Source: Lactobacillaceae bacterium (lineage in GTDB: Bacteria; Bacillota; Bacilli; Lactobacillales; Lactobacillaceae). From it: a DNA stretch of 26,409 bases. The stretch is taken from assembly GCA_031282325.1 (NCBI GenBank), contig JAITDY010000001.1, positions 1 to 26,409 of the forward strand. Direction: 5' to 3'. Position numbers and translations under genes: made by a program. Numbering within the stretch: the first letter of the stretch is position 1; every line of letters starts with the position of its first letter. Below the pieces are notes generated by a model. The model searched no databases. It had not been told where the DNA came from and saw only the letters and a list, made by a program, of their open reading frames with translations. This document shows, one piece after another, positions 21,860 through 26,409 of this stretch.

Positions 21860-23599
21860 TTAATCGATTGGAATTAACTCTCGAATTTCTTTTTTAAAAG
21901 TGACTTTATATAATAAATACCAAACGATAACTAATACAAATAAAATGATTGATAAAATAATTAATTCTTTATAAGGATTTATGCCAATTGAAATTGTTTT
22001 TCTTAATCCATCGATTGAATAAGACATTGGAATGTAATCATGTATTTTTTGATAAAAAATATTAGAAAGAATTAATGGGTAAGTTCCTCCGGATGCACTT
22101 AATTGAAAAATCATGAAGATTAATGATAATAACATTCCAATTGAACCTAAACCAACTCTAAAAATAGAAACAATACTTACGGAAACTAAGCTAGTAACGA
22201 TTAATATAGCGATTGTTGCTACAGGGTTGATGACTTTAATCCCCCAAGTAAATTGCATTAGCAAATACATAATAAGAGCTTGCAGAATCGACAAAGGATA
22301 AATCAGGCTAATTTTGGATATAAAAAGTTGTTTAGCAGATTGCATTTGATTTTTCTTAGCTGGATTAAAAAGAGTTGTAATAACCATCGCACCAACCCAT
22401 AGGGCTACACTCATCATATAAGGCGACATTGCAGTCCCATTATTTGGAACCTTAGATAGATCTTTTTTATCTATTTTTAATGGTTTCACTAGGGCATTAA
22501 TATTTTTATCAGTAGTATTAATTTCTTTAATTTTTAAAGCTCCAACTGAAAGTGAATTTCCTAATTGATGCTGATTTTTTTCAATTGTTGTAAGTCCATT
22601 TTGGAGAGAAGAGGCGCCCTTATTTAAAGAACCAATATTAGAGCTAAAAGTTATAAGTCCTTGATTTAATTGCCGTGCTCCGCTTGAAATATCGTCCGTA
22701 TTTTGAACAATATTGTTAGCTGCAACAGAACTTTTATTTATATTAGGTTGAAGTTGATTTGAATATATTGAATTTAATTGATCTATTTGTTGTGACAATT
22801 GAGCTAATGTCGGATTTTGATTTGATACAATTTTTAATTGTTCATTTAATTGATTTAAACTATTGGCAAAATTATTGGATCCATCATTTAATTGATTTAA
22901 ACCATTTGCTAGAGTGGATTGGCCATTTTGCAACCGATCCATTGCTTGTGCTAATTGAGAGGAATTTTTACTTATCTCATTGCTAGCATTATTTAATTGT
23001 TCACTTCCTTCAACTAGGTTTAGGGCACCATTATTGGTTTGAATAAGGGCAGTATCGATTTTATTAGTACCGTCGGAGGCAGTTTGCAAATTATTTCCGG
23101 TTTTTCCGATAGTGCTTAAAACATCTTTAATATAAATTTGGTTAACTTGTGATGTTACTCTATTTTTAATTTTTTCTAATGCGCTATCACTGATTTTAGA
23201 TGAGATATAACTTTTCCCTGACGATAGAAAGTAATTTATTTTCATTTTTTTAGGATTAGAATCCAAAAGACTAGTGGCATTTTTGCTAAAATCTTTTGGA
23301 ATTTCAATTACCATTGCATATTTTCCAGAAAGTAATCCATGATTAGCTGCTTTCTTCGATGTAAAAGAATAGTCTAAATCCCTATTTCGTTTTAGATTTG
23401 ATACCACTTTATTTCCTAAATTAAAATTTTTATCCTGATCTAAATTAACAACTGCAACTGGTAAATTATTTGTATTTCCATATGGATCCCACATAGAACC
23501 AATAAATACCACAGCATAAATTGCAGGAACAAAGGCAATAACCAAAGCTGCAATTATTAGAATTTTTTTATTGAAAACCATTTTTAAATCATTAAACAT
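21860..23599 (-). CDS. YhgE/Pip domain membrane protein (phage infection protein family)
   Basis: A 579-residue membrane protein with one N-terminal helix (ILIIAALVIAFVPAIYAVVF), a large extracellular part and about five C-terminal helices. Family-typical segments include WDPYGNTNNLPVAVVNLD after the first helix and SASGGTYP in the C-terminal membrane region. The middle (about 200-350) is a helical repeat region rich in N, Q, L and S with recurring LNQLNDGS-like units. Lactococcus Pip is a phage receptor; many relatives are ABC-2-like exporters under TetR control. The frame is open from 23626, but AAGGAG lies inside that extension, 10 nt before the ATG at 23599. The divergent TetR gene is the likely regulator. 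Confidence 0.88.
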   Translation of the reverse strand: MFNDLKMVFNKKILIIAALVIAFVPAIYAVVFIGSMWDPYGNTNNLPVAVVNLDQDKNFNLGNKVVSNLKRNRDLDYSFTSKKAANHGLLSGKYAMVIEIPKDFSKNATSLLDSNPKKMKINYFLSSGKSYISSKISDSALEKIKNRVTSQVNQIYIKDVLSTIGKTGNNLQTASDGTNKIDTALIQTNNGALNLVEGSEQLNNASNEISKNSSQLAQAMDRLQNGQSTLANGLNQLNDGSNNFANSLNQLNEQLKIVSNQNPTLAQLSQQIDQLNSIYSNQLQPNINKSSVAANNIVQNTDDISSGARQLNQGLITFSSNIGSLNKGASSLQNGLTTIEKNQHQLGNSLSVGALKIKEINTTDKNINALVKPLKIDKKDLSKVPNNGTAMSPYMMSVALWVGAMVITTLFNPAKKNQMQSAKQLFISKISLIYPLSILQALIMYLLMQFTWGIKVINPVATIAILIVTSLVSVSIVSIFRVGLGSIGMLLSLIFMIFQLSASGGTYPLILSNIFYQKIHDYIPMSYSIDGLRKTISIGINPYKELIILSIILFVLVIVWYLLYKVTFKKEIRELIPID

Positions 23600-23613
23600 A
23601 ATGTATGTGCTCC

Positions 23614-23640
23614 TTATAAACTTCATAATGTAGTTTATAA
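23614..23640. promoter_or_regulatory. TetR operator over the yhgE promoter
   Basis: A near-perfect 27-bp palindrome: arms TTATAAACT (23614-23622) and AGTTTATAA (23632-23640) are exact, and the centre (CAT-a-ATG) is also symmetric apart from one mismatched pair. On the minus strand the right arm contains the yhgE -10 box TAAACT (23637-23632), 17 nt from a -35 box TTTACA (23660-23655). Binding here would block yhgE directly. Confidence 0.75.
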
Positions 23641-23683
23641 CTAAAAAGTGTAATTGTAAAGTGTCATGTTGTAAAATAGTAAT

Positions 23684-24241
23684 ATGCGTTTAAAAAGAGA
23701 TTTATCCAAAGAAAAAATTGGAGAAACAATTCTGGCATATTTAGAAACACATAACGTAAATGAGGTGTCGTTTAGTGCAATTGCTAATGAATTAGAAATT
23801 AAATCTCAATCACTTTACAACTACTTTCCTAATATTGATTATTTAATTTCTTATACTGGATCTCTTTATTACGAGAAAATCAGAATGTTTATCACAGAAA
23901 GAGTGATTGGCTTTTCTGGTGTAGATGCTGTCCGTAAATTTATGGATGGGTTTCACGAATATAATATGAGCCATCCAAAACAAAGTCAGTTGTTATTTGT
24001 TGTCCCAAATGAAAAACTATCAACCGATTATTTAGAAGCAAAAGAAAAGTTAAATAATATTCTTTTACAAATTTTAGAAGAATTAGTAGCTAGTCTAGAC
24101 AAAAGAATTTTTTATTCAAAAATTATTAGATCAGGTTTAATTGGATTTTTGATTTTAGAAAATCAACATGAAGAAACTTTTATCGATAATGATTTTGAAC
24201 AATTAATGACAATGATGATCCAAAAATTGTCCGAAAAATAA
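23684..24241 (+). CDS. TetR/AcrR-family regulator of yhgE
   Basis: A 185-residue regulator. The N-terminal TetR HTH is clear (EKIGETILAYLETHNVNEVSFSAIANEL, then SQSLYNYFPNIDYLISY), with the family's characteristic Y-N-Y-F helix end. The C-terminal helices form the ligand and dimer domain with no recognisable ligand signature. It diverges from yhgE/pip, with a large palindrome between them, so repression of yhgE is the natural reading; this pairing is common in lactobacilli. No Shine-Dalgarno sequence is seen; a TAAAAT box ends 6 nt before the ATG, so the message is probably leaderless. Confidence 0.88.
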   Translation: MRLKRDLSKEKIGETILAYLETHNVNEVSFSAIANELEIKSQSLYNYFPNIDYLISYTGSLYYEKIRMFITERVIGFSGVDAVRKFMDGFHEYNMSHPKQSQLLFVVPNEKLSTDYLEAKEKLNNILLQILEELVASLDKRIFYSKIIRSGLIGFLILENQHEETFIDNDFEQLMTMMIQKLSEK

Positions 24242-24337
24242 ATAGTCATAAATTTTTCATTATTATTTAAATTATTTTTTAAATTGGATGATAAAATTAT
24301 CACGAGAAACAACAATGAAACATTAGGAGAATTAAAC

Positions 24338-24664
24338 ATGGAATTAAAAGATATTTTAATTGGAGTTGCCTTAGGAACAGCTGCAACGGTAGGCTACAAC
24401 AATTTGGATGATGAAACTAAAGCTAAAATCAGTAAAGCTTTAGGAAATATCGGTGATGAGACTAAGGGAAAAATTAAAAATTTAACCGGCTTAGATCTAG
24501 ATGAACAAGTAAAATCCGCTAAGGGTGCAATTGATAAAGCTGCAGATAAATATAATGTTGATGATGTTATTGATACTGCAAAAGATAATGTTTCTAAGGT
24601 ATTTGGAGCTATTTCTGAAAAAACTGATGATGTATTATCAAAATTATCCGAAGATAAAGACTAA
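24338..24664 (+). CDS. Small YtxH-like stress protein
   Basis: A 108-residue protein with a short weakly hydrophobic N-terminus (LIGVALGTAATVGYNNL, about 6-22) followed by a charged amphipathic helical region rich in lysine, aspartate and alanine (DETKAKISKALGNIG, VKSAKGAIDKAADKY, DTAKDNVSKVFGAI). This resembles YtxH/general-stress proteins, but the likeness is of composition and layout, so the family call is tentative. AGGAGA lies 7 nt before the ATG at 24338; the frame is open from 24284, but that start has no ribosome site. A very strong terminator follows, so it is a single-gene unit. Confidence 0.6.
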   Translation: MELKDILIGVALGTAATVGYNNLDDETKAKISKALGNIGDETKGKIKNLTGLDLDEQVKSAKGAIDKAADKYNVDDVIDTAKDNVSKVFGAISEKTDDVLSKLSEDKD

Positions 24665-24687
24665 CAATTTTAAATATATAAAATTAG

Positions 24688-24719
24688 AAAAACCTATTAA
24701 TTGAAATTAATAGGTTTTT
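24688..24719 (+). terminator. Terminator of the YtxH-like gene
   Basis: A perfect 14-bp stem, AAAAACCTATTAAT / ATTAATAGGTTTTT, with a TGAA loop. Confidence 0.92.
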
Positions 24720-24731
24720 ATGAATATTACG

Positions 24732-24828
24732 AAAAATTCATAAAATATAAATATAAAATAAATTGCTCCTTCAAATGTTGTTTATAGAATAGTTACCATA
24801 AAGCTTATGCTAACGGATTTTTTAAATC
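24732..24828 (+). repeat. Duplicated leader, copy A
   Basis: The region upstream of the first surface-protein gene matches the region at 25574-25669 almost base for base at the ends: AAAAATTCAyAAAATATAAA, then TATAAAAyAAA, CTTCAAATGTT, TTATAraATA and GGATTTTTTAA. Copy A has about 25 extra bases between the block and its start codon. It probably carries a shared promoter; TATAGAAT at 24784-24791 is a candidate -10, without a clear -35. Confidence 0.75.
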
Positions 24829-24855
24829 TAGATTTATGAAAGTTAAGGGTAATTA

Positions 24856-25529
24856 ATGAATAAAAAAGTAGATATTAATCAAGAATATAAAAATAATCAT
24901 GAAGTACTAGATATGTCGCCACAAATTAAAGAGCGATATAAAATGTATAAGTCCGGAAAAAATGGATGTTTGCTGGAATATTATCAGCAATTGTAACAGC
25001 AATTTTAGCAAGTAATTCATCCAATTTAATTAATTTATCATCTGCTGATACCTTAAATAATTACAAATTAATTTCAGACAAAACCAATCCTAATGGTGCT
25101 AAGATTTATCAATCTGATTATGGAAATTTTTCCACATATGAATATGAACATGGAGATGAAGTAATAACACAACCACCAAATTCGGTTCCTGAAGTACCGA
25201 TTTTACCGGAAGAACCAAATGATATAACAGAAGATGAAACAATTACCGAAAAAGATTCAAACGAAAATCCGGATATGAATACTGATAGTAAAACAAGCGT
25301 AGATTCAAACCACGGTAATCACGTACAAGACGATCAAGTATATTTAACTAAAGATTCAAATATGGAATCCAGAACTTCAACTAACATGAAAAATAAGTCA
25401 AAGAATAACGACTTTAGTTATGCAAAACTTCCATCAACTGGCGAGAATAATAATGAAAAATCGTCAATATCATTATTTTTTCTTAATATAAGCGCCATGT
25501 TAGGTTTAACTTTATTAACTAAAAAATGA
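24856..25529 (+). CDS. KxYKxGKxW / LPXTG surface protein, interrupted by a -1 frame break
   Basis: From the ATG at 24856 (AAGGG 7 nt upstream) the frame encodes 46 codons: a polar leader, then KMYKSGKN, then stop at 24994. The rest of the signal motif, W, and the hydrophobic core (MFAGILSAIVTAILAS) continue in the -1 frame from 24963 to 25529. Joined, they give 224 residues: KxYKxGKxW signal, a short acidic region rich in D, E, N, P and S, the sortase motif LPSTG, a hydrophobic helix and a KK tail. The tandem paralog at 25671 is in frame at the same place. The break coincides with the heptamer A AAA AAT; whether this is programmed frameshifting, a mutation or a sequencing error cannot be told here. 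Confidence 0.75.
24957..24990 (+). other. Candidate -1 ribosomal frameshift signal
   Basis: In frame with the ATG at 24856, the heptamer A AAA AAT (24957-24963) has the X XXY YYZ form of -1 slippery sites. After a 6-nt spacer comes a perfect 6-bp stem, TTGCTG (24970-24975) with CAGCAA (24985-24990). A -1 shift continues as TGG ATG TTT and restores the signal motif exactly. The stem may be a chance pairing within conserved codons. Confidence 0.45.
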
Positions 25530-25540
25530 AAAGTCAATAA

Positions 25541-25568
25541 AAATTTCTTAATTAATTATTAAGTTTTT
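25541..25568 (+). terminator. Weak AT-rich terminator of the first surface-protein gene
   Basis: A 6-bp stem, CTTAAT / ATTAAG, with a 5-nt loop, flanked by A-rich sequence and followed by TTTTTCTTTT. All A-T but two pairs, so low stability. Confidence 0.4.
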
Positions 25569-25573
25569 CTTTT

Positions 25574-25669
25574 AAAAATTCACAAAATATAAATATAAAA
25601 CAAACACCCACTTCAAATGTTACTTATAAAATAATTAGAATGAAGCCCATATTAAAGGATTTTTTAATC
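25574..25669 (+). repeat. Duplicated leader, copy B
   Basis: Second copy of the leader found at 24732-24828, directly upstream of the lectin-like surface gene. The matching -10-like box is TATAAAAT (25625-25632). The repeat continues into the first coding bases: both proteins begin MNKK followed by a DINQE or NINQE segment, so leader and signal region were duplicated together. Confidence 0.75.
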
Positions 25670-25670
25670 A

Positions 25671-26409
25671 ATGAATAAAAAATTAAATATTAATCAAGAA
25701 GGTGAAACTAGCCATGAAGCGCTTATTAACTCGTCTCAGCGAAAAACAAGATACAAGATGTATAAAGCTGGAAAGCAGTGGATGTTTGTAGGAATTTTAT
25801 CCGCAATTTTAGTAAGCAATCCTTCTAGTTTCATTAATTTATCGTCTAGCGATAACTTAAATAATTATAAATTTATTTCAGATACAACCAAACCGGTAAA
25901 TGCTGAAATTACAGATGAGAAAAGAATTGATGAAATATCATCAGCAGAAAGCTATATTAGAAATGAAAACGGATATTCTAATTTTAAAATTACAAATGCA
26001 GGTGTAAATAGTAGCAACAATCAATTGCTCTTTAATAGTGGCCCAACTTATGGAACGCAGGGAATTTTATTATCAAAGGGATTAAATGCTGGTAATAATG
26101 CAAATGTCGGTACGCGCGTTGTTAATTTAGACAGACCAATTGATATGATGAATGATATTAGCTTCAGTGTCTCATTTAAGCAATCAATGTTAAATGGGCA
26201 ATTAGGTGATATTACTTCCTTATCTGGAGGAGATTATTTTGGGCTTACTTTTACAGATGCTTTTGCTAATCAATCTAATAATAAATATGGAATTAAAAGT
26301 ATGCCAAATTCGCTTTTCTTAGGCCGAGATCTTTATTGGGATGCTTCTGAAAATGATCCGACTAATAGTATCTCTCATTTTAATGGAGGACAGTTATATA
26401 ATCCTAATT
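25671..26409 (+). CDS. KxYKxGKxW-signal lectin-like adhesin, N-terminal part (runs off right edge)
   Basis: From ATG 25671 (AAAGGA 11 nt upstream) the frame is open for 246 codons to the window end. The signal motif KMYKAGKQW is intact, followed by a hydrophobic core (MFVGILSAILVS) and an N/S-rich linker resembling the first protein (NLINLSSADTLNNYK compared with FINLSSSDNLNNYK). From about residue 90 the sequence (NSGPTYGTQGILLSKG, then DISFSVSFKQ, then GGDYFGLTFTDA) has the beta-sandwich pattern of L-type lectin-like domains found at the tips of lactobacillar and streptococcal adhesins. A C-terminal stalk and LPXTG anchor are expected beyond the edge but not seen. KxYKxGKxW signals are used by many large surface proteins, some exported by the accessory SecA2 system. 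Confidence 0.8.
   Translation, partial: MNKKLNINQEGETSHEALINSSQRKTRYKMYKAGKQWMFVGILSAILVSNPSSFINLSSSDNLNNYKFISDTTKPVNAEITDEKRIDEISSAESYIRNENGYSNFKITNAGVNSSNNQLLFNSGPTYGTQGILLSKGLNAGNNANVGTRVVNLDRPIDMMNDISFSVSFKQSMLNGQLGDITSLSGGDYFGLTFTDAFANQSNNKYGIKSMPNSLFLGRDLYWDASENDPTNSISHFNGGQLYNPN

Noticed and set aside
22700..23040. Repeated short units inside yhgE as a possible DNA repeat array.
   Set aside because: They correspond to recurring LNQLN-type helical units of the protein and follow the reading frame, so they are protein repeats, not an independent element.

Overview
The window is AT-rich (by eye about one third G+C) and comes from a low-GC Firmicute, most likely a member of the Lactobacillaceae. 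The pointers are ClpL, a DHA2 drug exporter paired with a DUF4811 protein, a YhgE/Pip gene with its TetR regulator, an MsmK-type sugar ATPase under a perfect catabolite-responsive element, and two surface proteins with the KxYKxGKxW signal. Glucose-6-phosphate dehydrogenase fits a heterofermentative species. I cannot name the genus. I see no tRNA, rRNA, CRISPR array, transposase or phage gene, and no unexplained stretch longer than 300 bases.

Layout. 1-2838 (minus strand) is an export/immunity-like cluster: a CPBP-type membrane protease, a small membrane protein, an ABC ATPase, an ABC-2 permease, and the first 23 codons of a second permease running off the left edge. 2967-4472 holds an MFS transporter diverging from a stand-alone TipAS drug-binding domain; their starts are only 24 bp apart. 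4557-8567 holds zwf (minus) diverging from secA (plus, TTG start). 8657-10750 holds a DUF1146 protein, a cation/proton antiporter and a Rossmann-fold protein. 10795-11609 is a broken regulator that fuses an XRE-type helix-turn-helix to a TetR-like region. 12006-15651 holds the msmK-like ATPase, then a small HTH gene and clpL behind a large palindrome. 15708-21787 holds a histidine phosphatase, helD, the DHA2 exporter with its serine-rich DUF4811 partner, and a cold-shock gene. 21860-24664 holds yhgE/pip and its divergent TetR regulator, then a small YtxH-like protein. 24856-26409 holds two tandem KxYKxGKxW surface-protein genes with a duplicated leader. The first is out of frame exactly at a -1 slippery heptamer followed by a stem-loop; the second starts a lectin-like adhesin that runs off the right edge.

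How the genes work together. Several units look like small stress or antimicrobial-response modules in which a sensor or regulator sits beside its target: TipAS with MFS, TetR with YhgE, small HTH with ClpL, and DHA2 with DUF4811. The rest is core metabolism and secretion (zwf, secA, msmK, helD, csp). Most convergent gene pairs share one bidirectional terminator. Several genes lack a Shine-Dalgarno sequence and have a -10-like box 6-7 nt before the start codon, which suggests leaderless mRNAs.
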